A stretch of DNA of 64,000 bases from Betaproteobacteria bacterium SCN1 (GCA_008923315.1 WBSF01000007.1:464247-528246); one strand, 5' to 3'. Numbered from the stretch's first letter, positions 1 to 10,724 are shown. Notes: a model not told the origin generated them from the letters alone. Translations and numbers: made by a program.

Positions 1-5
1 ACGTT

Positions 6-953
6 GTGACGGCGCCCGCCCATGTGCCGGTCCTGGCACAGGAGGCGGTGGCTGCGCTGGCGATCCGACCCGGAGGCGTCTACGTGGATGCCACCTTCGG
101 CCGCGGCGGGCACAGCCGTCTGATCCTGGATCGCCTGGATGCGGGCGGCCGTCTGATCGCGCTGGATCGCGATCCCGACGCCGTGCGCGCCGGCGCGGCG
201 CTGGCCGACCGGCGGCTGACGCTGGTCAAGCGCGCGTTCTCGCATCTGGGCGCGGTGCTCGACGAACAGGGCGTCGCGCAAGTGGACGGCGTGCTGCTGG
301 ACGTCGGCGTGTCGTCGCCGCAGCTCGACGACCCGGCGCGCGGATTCAGTTTCCGTTTCGATGCGCCTCTGGACATGCGCATGGACACGGAGAGCGGCCT
401 GTCCGCGGCGGACTGGCTGGCTGCGGCATCGGAGGAGGAAATCAGTGAGGTCATCCGCGACTACGGGGAAGAGCGGTTTGCTCGATCGATTGCGCGCGCG
501 ATTGTTGCGGCACGGCAAAAAGAGCCGATCCGCAGCACGGGGCGGCTGGCGGACGTCGTCGCGTCGGCCGTCAAAAAGCGCGAACCCGGCCAACACCCGG
601 CCACGCGCAGTTTCCAGGCTATACGGATTCATCTCAACCGAGAGCTCGAAGAATTGACCGCCGTGCTGCCGCAATGCGTCGACAGGCTCCTGCCGGGCGG
701 GCGCCTCGCGGTGATCAGCTTTCATTCGCTGGAGGATCGCATCGTCAAGCGCTTCCTGCGCGACGAATCGCGCGGCGAGCAGCCGCCGGCGCGCCTGCCG
801 ATTCCGGCCGCCCAGATCAAGCCCGGCCGGCTCAGGCTGGTCGGCCGCGCGCAGCACGCGGGGGCCGCCGAGATCGCGGCCAATCCGCGTGCGCGCAGCG
901 CCGTGCTGCGCGTGGCCGAGCGCGTCGATGATGCGGGAGCGCGCGCGGCATGA
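6..953 (+). CDS. rsmH: 16S rRNA m4C1402 methyltransferase RsmH (MraW)
   Basis: SAM-dependent enzyme that N4-methylates C1402 in the P-site region of 16S rRNA. The 315-residue protein has the family opening [10 protein letters not shown], a SAM-binding segment [11 protein letters not shown] near residues 27-37, [14 protein letters not shown] around 97-110 and the late motif [13 protein letters not shown], so it is full length. The GTG at 6 is the only start seen; an upstream start outside the window is possible but not needed for a complete domain. It is the first dcw gene here (mraZ would lie upstream) and its stop overlaps the ftsL start (ATGA). Confidence 0.95.
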   Translation: MTAPAHVPVLAQEAVAALAIRPGGVYVDATFGRGGHSRLILDRLDAGGRLIALDRDPDAVRAGAALADRRLTLVKRAFSHLGAVLDEQGVAQVDGVLLDVGVSSPQLDDPARGFSFRFDAPLDMRMDTESGLSAADWLAAASEEEISEVIRDYGEERFARSIARAIVAARQKEPIRSTGRLADVVASAVKKREPGQHPATRSFQAIRIHLNRELEELTAVLPQCVDRLLPGGRLAVISFHSLEDRIVKRFLRDESRGEQPPARLPIPAAQIKPGRLRLVGRAQHAGAAEIAANPRARSAVLRVAERVDDAGARAA

Positions 954-1222
954 GCCGGGTGAATCTCGCGCTGGCTTTCGTCCTGGTCGCGTGCGCGCTG
1001 GCCGTGGTGCAGGCGCAGCATCGCGCGCGCGTCTATTTCGTCGAACTGGAGCGCCTGAAGAAAGAAGCGCGCGCGCTCGACGAGCAATGGGGCCAGTTGC
1101 AGCTCGAACAAGGCACCTGGGCGAACCCGGCGCGGGTGGACGCCGCCGCGCGCGGCCGGCTGGGCCTGATCTCGCCGCCGCAGGACCGCATCCGGGTCGA
1201 AACCCTGAGCGAGGCGCCATGA
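950..1222 (+). CDS. ftsL: Cell division protein FtsL
   Basis: Small bitopic inner membrane protein that joins FtsB and FtsQ in activating FtsWI septal peptidoglycan synthesis. The 90-residue product has one N-terminal transmembrane segment (about residues 4-22, [18 protein letters not shown]) followed by a charged coiled-coil-prone stretch ([18 protein letters not shown]) and the usual short periplasmic tail. Function is called mainly from position: it overlaps rsmH by four bases and ftsI by four bases (ATGA). FtsL sequences diverge strongly, so synteny carries much of the weight. Confidence 0.9.
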   Translation: MSRVNLALAFVLVACALAVVQAQHRARVYFVELERLKKEARALDEQWGQLQLEQGTWANPARVDAAARGRLGLISPPQDRIRVETLSEAP

Positions 1223-2949
1223 ATTACCACGCGCGCAAACTGCTCAAGCTGCATCTCGCGCCCTGGCGCATGGCGACCGTGGCCGGCCTGCTGCTCGCCG
1301 GGGTGGCCGCGGTGGGCGCGCGCGCGTTCTATCTGCAGGGGCTGCATACCGATTATCTGCAGGGCAAGGGCGACGCCGTCGCCAACCGCAACCTCACGCT
1401 GCCCGCGCATCGCGGCCAGATCACCGACCGCTACGGTCAACTGCTGGCGATCAGCACGCCGGTCGAGGCGCTGTGGGCGCGCCCCGCCGACCTGCAGCTC
1501 AGCGCCGCGCAGCGCGCGCATCTGGCGAAGGTGCTCGACATGCCCGAGCGCGATCTGACGAGCCGGCTCGCGCACCGCGTGCGCGGCGAGTTCAGCGTGC
1601 GCCGCCCGTTGACGCCGGAGCAGGCCGCCGCCGTCGCCGCGATGGGCGTGCCCGGCCTGATCCTGCGCCGCGAATTCCGCCGCTACTACCCGGCCGGCGA
1701 AGTGGCCGCGCACGTCGTCGGTTTCACCAACATCGACGACGTCGGACAGGAAGGCGTCGAGCGCGCCTACCAGAACTGGCTCGCGGGCCGCGCCGGCGAG
1801 CGCCAGGTGCTGCGCGACCGGCACGGCAACGCGATCCGTGATCTGGCGCCGATCAAGATGGCGCAGATGGGCGGCAATCTCGCGCTGTCGCTCGATCTGA
1901 AGATTCAATTCCTGGCGCATCGCGAACTGGCCGCCGCCATCGCCAAGCACAAGGCCAAGGGCGGCAGCATCGTCGTGCTCGACGCCAAGACGGGCGAAAT
2001 CCTCGCCCTGTCGAACCAGCCGGACTTCAACCCCAACAACCGCCGCGACTACCAGCCGGGGCCGATGCGCAACCGCGCGGTGATCGACACCTTCGAGCCG
2101 GGTTCGACGGTCAAGCCCTTCGTCGCCGCCGCCGTGCTCGAACGCGGCCTGGTGCAGCCCGGCACCGTCGTCAGCACGCCTTCGGACTACCGGGTCGGGC
2201 CGAAGCGGGTGCGCGACGAGCATCCGCACGACAGCCTCACCGTCACCGAGATCATCCAGAAATCGAGCAACATCGGCGCCGCCAAGCTGGCGATGATGCT
2301 GAGCCCGCAGCAATACTGGGACGTGCTGAACCGCACCGGCTTCGGGCAGTTGCCGGGCTCCGGCTTTCCGGGCGAGACGGCCGGCCGCCTGCGCGACTAC
2401 CCGACCTGGAAACCCGTCGAACAGGCCACGATGGCCTACGGCTACGGCCTGTCGGTGAGCCTGCTGCAGCTTGCGCGGGCCTACATGGCGTTCGCCAACG
2501 ACGGCGAGGTGATGCCGCTGTCCTTCCTCAAGCGCGAGCCGCAGGAGATCGTCGGCGAACGCGTGTTCTCGTCCGCCGTGGCGCGCGAAGTGCGCACCAT
2601 GATGGAAGCGGTCACCCAGGAAGGCGGCACCGGCACGCGCACGCGCGTGCCCGGCTACCGCGTGGCGGGCAAGACCGGCACCGCGCACAAGCTGGTCGAC
2701 GGCCGGTACGCGCAGGATCGCTACCTGTCGTCGTTCGTGGGAATGGCGCCGGCCTCCAACCCGCGCCTCATCATCGGCGTCACCATCGACGAACCGTCGG
2801 ACGGCGTCTACTACGGCGGCAGCGTGGCCGGGCCGGTGTTCGCGCAGGTGATGGCGGCCAGCCTGCGCCAGCTCGGCCTGCCGCCGGACGCGCCGGATAC
2901 CGCGACGCGTCTGACCCGCAACGCGTCAAACCCGGACGGAGGCGCGTGA
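1219..2949 (+). CDS. ftsI: Peptidoglycan D,D-transpeptidase FtsI (PBP3)
   Basis: Class B penicillin-binding protein that cross-links septal peptidoglycan together with FtsW. The 576-residue protein has an N-terminal membrane anchor (about 18-38), a dimerisation/pedestal domain and a transpeptidase domain with all three motifs: STVK with nucleophile S296, SSN at 349-351 and KTG at 485-487. The ATG at 1219 overlaps the ftsL stop. A long open frame continues upstream of this ATG, but that part runs through rsmH and ftsL and is a high-GC artefact. The stop overlaps murE. Confidence 0.96.
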   Translation: MNYHARKLLKLHLAPWRMATVAGLLLAGVAAVGARAFYLQGLHTDYLQGKGDAVANRNLTLPAHRGQITDRYGQLLAISTPVEALWARPADLQLSAAQRAHLAKVLDMPERDLTSRLAHRVRGEFSVRRPLTPEQAAAVAAMGVPGLILRREFRRYYPAGEVAAHVVGFTNIDDVGQEGVERAYQNWLAGRAGERQVLRDRHGNAIRDLAPIKMAQMGGNLALSLDLKIQFLAHRELAAAIAKHKAKGGSIVVLDAKTGEILALSNQPDFNPNNRRDYQPGPMRNRAVIDTFEPGSTVKPFVAAAVLERGLVQPGTVVSTPSDYRVGPKRVRDEHPHDSLTVTEIIQKSSNIGAAKLAMMLSPQQYWDVLNRTGFGQLPGSGFPGETAGRLRDYPTWKPVEQATMAYGYGLSVSLLQLARAYMAFANDGEVMPLSFLKREPQEIVGERVFSSAVAREVRTMMEAVTQEGGTGTRTRVPGYRVAGKTGTAHKLVDGRYAQDRYLSSFVGMAPASNPRLIIGVTIDEPSDGVYYGGSVAGPVFAQVMAASLRQLGLPPDAPDTATRLTRNASNPDGGA

Positions 2950-4442
2950 TGGCGCGCGCCCGGCCGCAATCCAGCCCGCCCGCGCAGCCGATGCGCGAAT
3001 CGGCTGCGCACATCCTGGAACGCCTCGGCGTGCCCGTGACCGAGCTCGTCAACGACAGCCGCAAGGCCGCGCCCGGCGCGGTGTTCGTGGCCTATCCGGG
3101 CGAACGCCGCGACGGCCGGGATTACATTGCGCAGGCGGTCGCGCAGCGCGCGGACGGCGTGCTGTGGGAGGCCGACCATTTCCAGTGGGACCCCGCGCTG
3201 CCCGTGGCCAACGCCGGCGTCGCCGGGCTGCGCCACCGGATCGGCGAGATTGCCGCGCACGTGTATGGCGAACCGTCGCGGGCGCTGCACACGATCGGCG
3301 TCACCGGCACCAACGGCAAGACCTCGGTCGCGCACTGGATCGCGCAGGCGCTCACCCGGCTCGGCCGCAAGACCGCCGTGGTCGGCACCGTCGGCAATGG
3401 CTTCCCCGGTGCGCTGGCGCCCGCGCTCAACACCACGCCCGACGCCATCGACCTGCAGCGGCGGCTCGCGCACTACCGGCAGCAGGGCGCCGTCGCGTGC
3501 GCGATGGAAGTGTCCTCGCACGGACTCGCGCAGGACCGCGTCAACGGCACGGCGTTCAGGGTCGCGGTGCTGACCAATCTGTCGCGCGACCATCTCGACT
3601 ACCACGGCGACATGGACAACTACGCCGCCGCCAAGGCGCGCCTGTTCGCCTGGCCAGGGCTCGAGTGGGCCGTCCTCAACGTCGACGACGCCTTCGGCCG
3701 CCGGCTCGAAGGCGAGACCCGGCCGGCGCGCGTCGCCGGCTACGGCTTTGCGCGCGGCGCCGTCGTCGGCGAAAACCTGCGCCTGACGCGCGACGGCCTG
3801 CGCATGACGCTGCGCACCGACTGGGGTGACGCCGAACTCGACGCGCCGCTGCTCGGGCGCTTCAACGCCGCCAACCTGCTGGCCGTGCTCACCGCGCTGC
3901 TGGTGTCCGACGTGAAGCTGGCCGACGCCTGCGCCGCGCTCGCGCGGGTCGAGCCGCCGGCGGGCCGCATGGAGGCCTTCGGCGGTGGCGCGCAGCCGCG
4001 CGTGGTGGTGGATTACGCGCACACCCCGGATGCGCTGGAAAAGGCGCTCGCCGCGCTGCGCGAAACCGTCGCGGACGGCCGGCTGATCTGCGTGTTCGGC
4101 TGCGGCGGCAACCGCGACCGCGGCAAGCGCCCGCTGATGGGCGAAGTCGCCGGCCGCGGCGCGGACGAGGTGTGGATCACCAGCGACAACCCGCGCCACG
4201 AGGATCCGCGCGCCATCATCGACGACATCCTCGCCGGCGCGCAGGGCGCCGGCTCGAAACAGCGCCTGCACGTGGAGCCGGATCGCGCGCGCGCCATCTT
4301 CGAGGCGATCGGCGGCGCGCATCAGGGCGACGTCGTGCTCGTCGCCGGCAAGGGTCACGAGGATTACCAGGAAATCGCCAACGAACGCCTGCCGTTCTCG
4401 GATGCGGCGATGGCGAGAAAGGCGTTGGCGGCATGGACATGA
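2949..4442 (+). CDS. murE: UDP-MurNAc-tripeptide synthetase MurE, meso-DAP adding
   Basis: Cytoplasmic ATP-dependent ligase that adds the third stem residue to UDP-MurNAc-L-Ala-D-Glu. It shows the Mur ligase P-loop GVTGTNGKTS near residue 117 and the DNPRHEDP motif in the C-terminal domain, whose DNPR signature marks meso-diaminopimelate specificity. The 497-residue length is normal. The ATG at 2949 gives a one-base overlap with the ftsI stop; a GTG three bases upstream is also open. The 3' end overlaps murF by ten bases. Confidence 0.96.
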   Translation: MARARPQSSPPAQPMRESAAHILERLGVPVTELVNDSRKAAPGAVFVAYPGERRDGRDYIAQAVAQRADGVLWEADHFQWDPALPVANAGVAGLRHRIGEIAAHVYGEPSRALHTIGVTGTNGKTSVAHWIAQALTRLGRKTAVVGTVGNGFPGALAPALNTTPDAIDLQRRLAHYRQQGAVACAMEVSSHGLAQDRVNGTAFRVAVLTNLSRDHLDYHGDMDNYAAAKARLFAWPGLEWAVLNVDDAFGRRLEGETRPARVAGYGFARGAVVGENLRLTRDGLRMTLRTDWGDAELDAPLLGRFNAANLLAVLTALLVSDVKLADACAALARVEPPAGRMEAFGGGAQPRVVVDYAHTPDALEKALAALRETVADGRLICVFGCGGNRDRGKRPLMGEVAGRGADEVWITSDNPRHEDPRAIIDDILAGAQGAGSKQRLHVEPDRARAIFEAIGGAHQGDVVLVAGKGHEDYQEIANERLPFSDAAMARKALAAWT

Positions 4443-5794
4443 ACCTGCGCCTGTCCGAAGCCGCCGCAATGCTGGGCGCGCCCTTCGCGGGCGGCGACGC
4501 GGCCGTGCTGCGCGTGTCGACCGACAGCCGGACGATCCGGCCGGGCGACCTCTTCGTTGCGCTGCGCGGCGAGACTTTTGACGGCGGCGCCTTCGCCGCG
4601 CAGGCCCTGCGGCAGGGCGCGGCCGGCGTCGTGCTCGATGCCGAGCAGGCGCCGGACATCCGGCATGCGATCCGCGTGGACGACACGCGGATCGCGCTTG
4701 GCCGTCTGGCGGCAGCCTGGCGGCAGCGTTTCGACCTGCCGGTGATCGCCATCACCGGCAGCAACGGCAAGACCACGGTCAAGGAAATGCTGGCCGCCAT
4801 CCTGCGCGCCGAAACCGGCAGCGCGGATGCGGTGCTGGCGACCGAAGGCAATCTCAACAACGACATCGGCCTGCCGCAGATGTTGCTCCGCCTGCGCCCC
4901 ACGCACCAGTACGCCGTGTTCGAGATGGGCATGAACCACGCGGGCGAAATCGACTATCTGACCCGGCTCGCCCGGCCGGATGCCGCGCTGGTCAACAACG
5001 CGCTGACCGCGCACATCGGCTTTCTCGGCTCGGTGGAGGCCATCGCGCGCGCCAAGGGCGAAATCTTCAACGGCCTGTCGGAGGCGGGCATCGCCCTGTT
5101 CAATGCCGACGACCCGCATGCCGGCCTCTGGCGCGGCGCCAATGCACGGCGCAGCATCGTCGATTTCGGGCTGGGCGCGGATGCCAAGGTGCGCGGCCGG
5201 ATCGTGCCGCATCCGTTCGGCACGCATCTCGCCGTTACGCTGCCCGGCGCCGAGCTCGAGATCGAACTCCAGGTGCCGGGCGAACACAACGCGATGAACG
5301 CGCTGGCCGCCACCGCCGCCGCTTTCGCACTCGATGTCGGACATCGCAGCATCGTCGCCGGCCTGTCCGGTTTCACCGGCGTCAAGGGCCGGCTGCAAAA
5401 GAAATCCGCATTGCACGGCAGCGTTTTCATCGACGACACCTACAACGCCAATCCCGATTCGGTAAAGGCCGCGCTCGCGGTGCTGGCGCGCCAGCCGGGC
5501 AAAAAGCTGCTCGTGCTGGGCGACATGGGCGAACTGGGCGCAGATGCCGCAACGCTGCACGCGCAGATCGGGCGGGCTGCGCGCGAATCCGGCGCCGACC
5601 GGCTGTTCGCGCTGGGTGAGCTGTCGAAGGAAACCGTCGCCGCGTTCGGGCGCGGCGCCATGCATTTCGAGCGCATCGAGGAATTGCTGGCCGAACTCGA
5701 AAACGCGCTCGATGCGGAGACCACCGTACTGGTGAAGGGCTCGCGTTTCATGAAGATGGAACGCGTGGTGAACAGTTTCATGGAGACGCACTGA
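4433..5794 (+). CDS. murF: UDP-MurNAc-tripeptide:D-Ala-D-Ala ligase MurF
   Basis: Adds D-Ala-D-Ala to the UDP-MurNAc-tripeptide, the last cytoplasmic step of the stem peptide. The 453-residue product has the P-loop [15 protein letters not shown], the [11 protein letters not shown] segment and [12 protein letters not shown], all typical of MurF. The start is ATG 4433, overlapping the murE end; a second in-frame ATG at 4439 is an alternative. It is tightly followed by mraY after a single base. Confidence 0.96.
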   Translation: MDMNLRLSEAAAMLGAPFAGGDAAVLRVSTDSRTIRPGDLFVALRGETFDGGAFAAQALRQGAAGVVLDAEQAPDIRHAIRVDDTRIALGRLAAAWRQRFDLPVIAITGSNGKTTVKEMLAAILRAETGSADAVLATEGNLNNDIGLPQMLLRLRPTHQYAVFEMGMNHAGEIDYLTRLARPDAALVNNALTAHIGFLGSVEAIARAKGEIFNGLSEAGIALFNADDPHAGLWRGANARRSIVDFGLGADAKVRGRIVPHPFGTHLAVTLPGAELEIELQVPGEHNAMNALAATAAAFALDVGHRSIVAGLSGFTGVKGRLQKKSALHGSVFIDDTYNANPDSVKAALAVLARQPGKKLLVLGDMGELGADAATLHAQIGRAARESGADRLFALGELSKETVAAFGRGAMHFERIEELLAELENALDAETTVLVKGSRFMKMERVVNSFMETH

Positions 5795-5795
5795 C

Positions 5796-6881
5796 ATGCT
5801 GCTTTGGCTCTTCCAGCAACTCGGCCAGGATGTCCGGGCATTCAACGTCTTCAATTACCTGACGCTGCGCGCCGTGCTCGCCACGCTGACCGCGCTGACC
5901 ATTTCGTTCATCGTCGGGCCGGCCGTGATCCGCAGGCTCACCGCGCTGAAGATCGGCCAGTCGGTGCGCACCGACGGCCCGCAGACGCATCTGGTCAAGG
6001 CCGGCACGCCGACCATGGGCGGTGCGCTGATCCTCGTCTCGGTCGCCGTCACCACGCTGCTGTGGGCGGATCTGTCCAATCACTACGTCTGGGTGGCGCT
6101 CGCCACGCTGGTCGGCTTCGGCGCGATCGGCTGGGTGGACGACTGGCGCAAGGTGGTGGAGAAGAACTCGCGCGGCCTGCCCAGCCGCTGGAAATATTTC
6201 TGGCAGTCGGTGATCGGGCTCGCCGTCGCCGCGTATCTGTGGCACAGCGCCAGCCTGCCCGCGCACACCGAACTCATCATCCCCTTCCTCAAACACGCCA
6301 CCGTCGCGCTGTCGGCCGCGGGTTTCATCGCGCTGACCTATTTCGTCATCGTCGGCGCGTCGAACGCGGTCAACCTGACCGACGGCCTCGACGGGCTGGC
6401 CATCCTGCCGACTGTCATGGTCGCTTCGGCGCTGGCGATCTTTGCCTATGTCGCCGGCAATGCCGTCTTCTCCAAATACCTGGGTTTGCCGCACATCCCC
6501 GGTGCGGGCGAACTGGCGGTGTTCTGCTCGGCCATCGCGGGTGCGGGCCTGGCTTTCCTGTGGTTCAACGCCTACCCGGCGGAAGTCTTCATGGGCGACG
6601 TCGGCGCACTGGCGCTGGGGGCCGCGCTCGGCGTCGTCGCCGTCATCGTGCGGCAGGAAATCATTCTTTTCATCATGTGCGGCGTGTTCGTGATGGAAAC
6701 CCTGTCGGTGATGATCCAGGTGGCCTCGTTCAAGCTCACCGGCAAGCGCGTCTTCCGCATGGCGCCCATCCACCACCATTACGAGCTCAAGGGCTGGAAA
6801 GAGAACCAGGTGGTGGTGCGTTTCTGGATCATCAGCATGATGCTGGTGCTCATCGGCCTGTCGAGCCTGAAACTGCGATGA
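5796..6881 (+). CDS. mraY: Phospho-MurNAc-pentapeptide transferase MraY
   Basis: Integral membrane enzyme that transfers phospho-MurNAc-pentapeptide onto undecaprenyl phosphate to make lipid I. The 361-residue protein is polytopic (about ten transmembrane segments) and carries the Mg-binding VDDWRK motif, the [13 protein letters not shown] loop and the late [13 protein letters not shown] motif. It begins one base after the murF stop and overlaps murD by four bases. Confidence 0.97.
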   Translation: MLLWLFQQLGQDVRAFNVFNYLTLRAVLATLTALTISFIVGPAVIRRLTALKIGQSVRTDGPQTHLVKAGTPTMGGALILVSVAVTTLLWADLSNHYVWVALATLVGFGAIGWVDDWRKVVEKNSRGLPSRWKYFWQSVIGLAVAAYLWHSASLPAHTELIIPFLKHATVALSAAGFIALTYFVIVGASNAVNLTDGLDGLAILPTVMVASALAIFAYVAGNAVFSKYLGLPHIPGAGELAVFCSAIAGAGLAFLWFNAYPAEVFMGDVGALALGAALGVVAVIVRQEIILFIMCGVFVMETLSVMIQVASFKLTGKRVFRMAPIHHHYELKGWKENQVVVRFWIISMMLVLIGLSSLKLR

Positions 6882-8284
6882 ACTACGACAGCCTGCAGCT
6901 CACCGGCAAAAAAGTTCTGGTGCTTGGCCTGGGCGACACTGGCCTGTCCTGTGCGCGCTGGCTCGCGGCGCGCGGGGCCGAGGTGAGCGTGGCCGACAGC
7001 CGTGCGGCGCCGCCGCAGGCTGCGCGGCTGGCCGAGCTGCTGCCTGGCGTGGCCCTGCATGCCGGCCCGTTCGAGCCGGCCCGTCTCGCTGCGGCCGATC
7101 TGCTGGTCGTGAGCCCGGGCGTGCCGCTTGCGGCGCCGGCGGTGGCGCAGGCCGTGGCGGCCGGTGTCGAGGCCGTGGGCGATGTCGAACTGTTCGCGCG
7201 CGCGATTCGCGCGCTCAATACCCAGCGCGAGCATCCGATGCGGGTGATCGCCATCACCGGCAGCAACGGCAAGAGCACCGTCACCGCGATGTGTGGCGAC
7301 ATGTGCCGCATGGCCGGTCTGGAAACCTGCGTGGCGGGCAACATCGGCCTGCCCGTGCTCGACGCGCTGGTCGAGATCGAACAGGGGCACGCGCCTGCGC
7401 CCCAGGTGTGGGTGCTCGAACTGTCGTCGTTCCAGCTCGAGACGACGTCGAGCCTGGATGCCGATGCCGCCGCCGTGCTCAATCTGTCGGAAGATCACAT
7501 GGACCGCTACGCCGACATGGCGGCCTACGCTGCCGCCAAGGCGCGCATCTTCAGCGGTCGCGGCGTGCAGGTGCTGAATCGCGACGATGCGCGTTCGATG
7601 GTCATGGCGCGGCCGGACCGCCATGTCGTGAGCTTCGGTCTCGACCGCTGCCCGCGCGGCGAGAATTTCGGGCTCTGCGAGGACGAGCTCTGCCTCGGCG
7701 GCGACATGCTGATGCCGATCGCCGCCTTGCCGGTCGCCGGCCTGCACAACGCAGCCAACGCGCTGGCGGCGCTGGCGCTGACCCGCGCGCTCGATCTGCC
7801 GATGGAAGCGCTGCTGCGCGGGCTGGTCCATTTCAAGGGGTTGCCGCACCGGGTGGAAAAGGTGGCCGAGATCGAGGGCGTCACCTACTACGACGATTCC
7901 AAGGGCACCAATGTCGGCGCGACCGAAGCGGCGCTCTATGGCATGGGTGCGCGCAAGGCCGTGGTCATTCTCGGCGGCGACGGCAAAGGACAGGATTTCG
8001 CGCCGCTCAAGGCGGCGGTCGAAGCCAACGCCCGCGCGGTGCTGCTGATCGGCCGCGATGCGCCGCAGATCGAGGCGGCGATTCGCGGCTGCGGGATCGA
8101 GATGCACCACGAGGCCGGCTTGCAGGCTGCCGTTGCGGCGGCACACCGGCTGGCGCATCCGGGCGACGCCGTGCTGCTGTCGCCGGCCTGCGCGAGTTTC
8201 GACATGTTCCGCAACTACGTCCATCGCGCCGAGGTGTTCGTGGAAGCGGTCAACCGGCTCGCGGCGGAAAGAGGGGCCGTCTGA
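6878..8284 (+). CDS. murD: UDP-MurNAc-L-alanine:D-glutamate ligase MurD
   Basis: Second amino acid-adding enzyme of the cytoplasmic peptidoglycan pathway. The 468-residue protein shows an N-terminal Rossmann-like segment [17 protein letters not shown], the ATP-binding [10 protein letters not shown] and the family-typical LSSFQLETT and YYDDSKGTN motifs. The ATG at 6878 overlaps the mraY stop; upstream reading-frame continuation lies within mraY and is not coding. The stop overlaps the ftsW start by one base (TGATG). Confidence 0.96.
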   Translation: MNYDSLQLTGKKVLVLGLGDTGLSCARWLAARGAEVSVADSRAAPPQAARLAELLPGVALHAGPFEPARLAAADLLVVSPGVPLAAPAVAQAVAAGVEAVGDVELFARAIRALNTQREHPMRVIAITGSNGKSTVTAMCGDMCRMAGLETCVAGNIGLPVLDALVEIEQGHAPAPQVWVLELSSFQLETTSSLDADAAAVLNLSEDHMDRYADMAAYAAAKARIFSGRGVQVLNRDDARSMVMARPDRHVVSFGLDRCPRGENFGLCEDELCLGGDMLMPIAALPVAGLHNAANALAALALTRALDLPMEALLRGLVHFKGLPHRVEKVAEIEGVTYYDDSKGTNVGATEAALYGMGARKAVVILGGDGKGQDFAPLKAAVEANARAVLLIGRDAPQIEAAIRGCGIEMHHEAGLQAAVAAAHRLAHPGDAVLLSPACASFDMFRNYVHRAEVFVEAVNRLAAERGAV

Positions 8285-9441
8285 TGCTGTATACCGCCCG
8301 TGCGCCCAAGCCCAGTGCCGAGCTCGACTTCGGTCTGCTGTGGCTTGCGCTCGGCCTGCTCGCGATCGGATTGGTCATGGTGTACTCGGCGTCCATCGCC
8401 ATCGCCGAGGCAGCGCGCTATACCCGTCACAACGGCGAGTACTACCTCATTCGCCAGGGCATTTTCATCCTGCTCGGCATCGGCGCCGGGATGGCCGCCT
8501 TCCAGGTGCCGATGCGCATCTGGCAACAGGCTGCGCCGTATCTGTTCCTGGGCGGCCTGCTGCTGCTGGTCGTGGTGTTGATTCCGCACATCGGCCGCGA
8601 GGTCAACGGCAGCCGCCGCTGGATTCCGCTCGGTTTCGCCAATCTGCAGCCTTCGGAACTGATGAAGCTGCTTGCGGTGTTCTATGCCGCCGACTACACC
8701 ACGCGCAAGGCCGCGTTCATGCACGATCTCAAGAAGGGTTTCCTGCCGATGGCGGCGGTGATGATGCTGACCGGTGCACTGCTGCTGAAAGAGCCGGATT
8801 TCGGTGCCTTCGTCGTCATCGTCGCCATCGCGATGGGCATCCTCTTCCTCGGCGGGCTCGACTGGAAAGTGTTCGCCGGCCTGGTGGCCGTGCTGCTGGC
8901 CGGATTCGCAGCGCTGATCCTGACGTCCGAATACCGCATGCAGCGCATGCTCGGCTTCATGGACCCTTTCGCCGATCCTTACGGCAAGGGCTACCAGCTT
9001 TCGCATGCGCTGATCGCCTTCGGGCGGGGCGAATGGTTCGGGCTCGGGCTGGGCGGCAGCGTCGAAAAACTGTTCTATCTGCCCGAAGCGCACACCGATT
9101 TTCTGCTCGCGGTGATCGCCGAGGAGTTCGGTTTCGTCGGTGTGGCAGTCGTGCTCGCGCTGTTCGGCTGGCTGATCGCCAGAATTTTCTTCGTCGCGCG
9201 CCGTGCCGCGCAGCTCGAACGCAATTTCTGCGCACTGGTGGCCGCCGGCATCGGCATCTGGCTCGGTGTGCAGTCGCTCATCAATATGGGTGTGAACGTC
9301 GGCCTTCTGCCCACCAAGGGGCTCACCCTGCCCTTCCTGTCCTTCGGCGGCAGCGGCATCGTCGCCAATTGCCTGGCCGTCGCGGTGCTGCTGCGCATCG
9401 ACTGGGAGCACCGGCAGATGATGCGGGGAAAAACCTTCTGA
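8284..9441 (+). CDS. ftsW: Septal peptidoglycan glycosyltransferase FtsW (SEDS)
   Basis: SEDS-family membrane polymerase that works with FtsI at the septum. The 385-residue protein has about ten transmembrane segments, the [14 protein letters not shown] loop, the FQ-type segment [10 protein letters not shown] and the C-terminal [13 protein letters not shown] motif seen in FtsW/RodA. Its place between murD and murG selects FtsW over RodA. Start and stop both overlap neighbours by one base (TGATG). Confidence 0.96.
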   Translation: MLYTARAPKPSAELDFGLLWLALGLLAIGLVMVYSASIAIAEAARYTRHNGEYYLIRQGIFILLGIGAGMAAFQVPMRIWQQAAPYLFLGGLLLLVVVLIPHIGREVNGSRRWIPLGFANLQPSELMKLLAVFYAADYTTRKAAFMHDLKKGFLPMAAVMMLTGALLLKEPDFGAFVVIVAIAMGILFLGGLDWKVFAGLVAVLLAGFAALILTSEYRMQRMLGFMDPFADPYGKGYQLSHALIAFGRGEWFGLGLGGSVEKLFYLPEAHTDFLLAVIAEEFGFVGVAVVLALFGWLIARIFFVARRAAQLERNFCALVAAGIGIWLGVQSLINMGVNVGLLPTKGLTLPFLSFGGSGIVANCLAVAVLLRIDWEHRQMMRGKTF

Positions 9442-10550
9442 TGGCGCCGGCGAACCGCACGCTCATGGTCATGGCCGGCGGCACCGGCGGCCACGTCTAC
9501 CCCGCGCTCGCGGTGGCCGACGCGCTGCGCGCGCGCGGCTGGGATGTATTCTGGCTCGGCACGCGCGCCGGACTGGAGGCGCGCGTGGTGCCCGCAGCCG
9601 GCATTGACGTGGAATGGGTGGCGATGGGCGGGGTGCGCGGCAAGGGCCTGCTGAAAAAACTGCTGTTGCCCGCCAGGCTGCTGGTCGCCTTCTGGCAGAG
9701 TCTGCGTGCCATTCTGCGCCGGCGTCCCGACGTGGTGCTGGGTATGGGCGGCTACACCGCGTTTCCCGGCGGCATGATGGCGAGCCTGCTCAACAAGCCA
9801 TTGATCATTCACGAACAGAATTCCGTCGGCGGGCTCACCAATCGCGTGCTCGCCTGTCTGGCCGACCGCGTGCTGACCGCCTTTCCCCAGGCGTTCACGC
9901 AGACGCGCGACAAGCCGATTCCCTGCCGGAAGGTGGCGACCGAATGGGTGGGCAACCCGGTGCGCACCGCCATCGCCGCCGCGCCGGCGGACGACCGGGC
10001 GTCCCGTACCGGCCCGCTGCGCCTGCTGGTGGTCGGCGGCAGCCTCGGTGCGTCGGCCCTCAACGAACTGGTGCCGAAGGCGCTGGCGCTGCTGCCGGCC
10101 GAACGGCGCCCCGCCGTGGTCCACCAGTCCGGCCGCCAGCATCTCGACGCGCTGCGCGCGAACTATGCCGCCGCCGGCGTGGACGCCGACGTGCGCGACT
10201 ACATCGAAGACATGGCAGCGGAGTATCGCGCGTGCGATTTCGCCATCTGCCGGTCCGGTGCGATGACCGTGGCCGAGCTGGCGTGTGCCGGCGTGCCGGC
10301 CGTGCTCGTGCCTTTTCCGTTCGCCGTCGACGATCACCAGACCGGCAATGCCGCCTTTCTCGCCGACGCGGGCGCAGGCTGGCTGATGCAACAGGCAGAC
10401 CTGACGCCCGAGAAACTCGCGGCACGGATCGGCGCGCTCGACCGCGCTGCGCTCGCTGCCATGTCCGGCAAGGCGCGCGCGCTGGCGAAACCCGACGCGA
10501 CGGCGCGCGTGGCCGACGTATGCGAAACGCTGGCGGGAGGGGCCGCATGA
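9441..10550 (+). CDS. murG: Lipid II synthase MurG (GlcNAc transferase)
   Basis: Membrane-associated GT-B glycosyltransferase that adds GlcNAc to lipid I. The 369-residue product begins with the [14 protein letters not shown] nucleotide-lipid motif, has a second glycine-rich loop [13 protein letters not shown] and the donor-site segment [24 protein letters not shown]. The stop overlaps by ATGA not with murC itself but with a duplicated copy of the murC start (see 10547-10690). Confidence 0.96.
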   Translation: MAPANRTLMVMAGGTGGHVYPALAVADALRARGWDVFWLGTRAGLEARVVPAAGIDVEWVAMGGVRGKGLLKKLLLPARLLVAFWQSLRAILRRRPDVVLGMGGYTAFPGGMMASLLNKPLIIHEQNSVGGLTNRVLACLADRVLTAFPQAFTQTRDKPIPCRKVATEWVGNPVRTAIAAAPADDRASRTGPLRLLVVGGSLGASALNELVPKALALLPAERRPAVVHQSGRQHLDALRANYAAAGVDADVRDYIEDMAAEYRACDFAICRSGAMTVAELACAGVPAVLVPFPFAVDDHQTGNAAFLADAGAGWLMQQADLTPEKLAARIGALDRAALAAMSGKARALAKPDATARVADVCETLAGGAA

Positions 10551-10584
10551 AACACGCCGTCAAGCACATCCATTTCGTGGGCAT
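10547..10584 (+). repeat. 38 bp direct repeat, copy 1 (murC start duplicate)
   Basis: Matches positions 10687-10724 at 36 of 38 bases. The two differences are both synonymous third positions (AAA/AAG and ATC/ATT). It directly flanks the left end of a double-hairpin insert, so the pair looks like a duplication made on insertion or by slippage. Confidence 0.85.
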
Positions 10585-10690
10585 GGTCGCGCCAAGCAGG
10601 GAGCAGGGTTCCCGCTTGCGGGGTGCGACCGGCCGCGCGGGGCGCCGGATGCCCGCGCCGGGCGCCGGCAGGGGAGATCGCGGCCAATGA
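10547..10690 (+). CDS. 47-residue ORF starting with a copy of the MurC N-terminus
   Basis: This small frame opens at an ATG overlapping the murG stop and closes with a TGA overlapping the murC ATG. It therefore keeps the ATGA coupling used throughout the cluster. Its first twelve residues, [12 protein letters not shown], equal the start of MurC; the rest is basic, Gly/Arg-rich and read through two hairpins. It was most likely created when a palindromic insert separated murG from murC. Whether the peptide is made or matters is unknown. It could serve only to carry ribosomes across the insert to murC. Confidence 0.45.
   Translation: MKHAVKHIHFVGMVAPSREQGSRLRGATGRAGRRMPAPGAGRGDRGQ
10585..10685. 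repeat. Palindromic insert made of two abutting hairpins
   Basis: The first imperfect hairpin runs 10585-10630, with outer arms GGTCGC and GCGACC and inner AAGC/GCTT and GGGA/TCCC pairing. The second runs 10631-10685, with outer arms GGCCGCG and CGCGGCC and two GGCGCC palindromes inside at 10641 and 10661. Together they fill the space between two copies of the murC start almost exactly. The layout resembles REP/BIME-type or other miniature palindromic elements, but I cannot assign a family. Confidence 0.65.
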
Positions 10691-10724
10691 AGCACGCCGT
10701 CAAGCACATTCATTTCGTGGGCAT
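10687..10724 (+). repeat. 38 bp direct repeat, copy 2 (true murC start)
   Basis: Right-hand partner of 10547-10584. This copy continues into the genuine MurC sequence ([16 protein letters not shown]), whereas copy 1 diverges after the GGC-AT. Confidence 0.85.

Noticed and set aside
1033-2688. A 551-codon minus-strand frame opposite ftsI
   Set aside because: Antisense artefact of ftsI; composition typical of non-coding high-GC frames.
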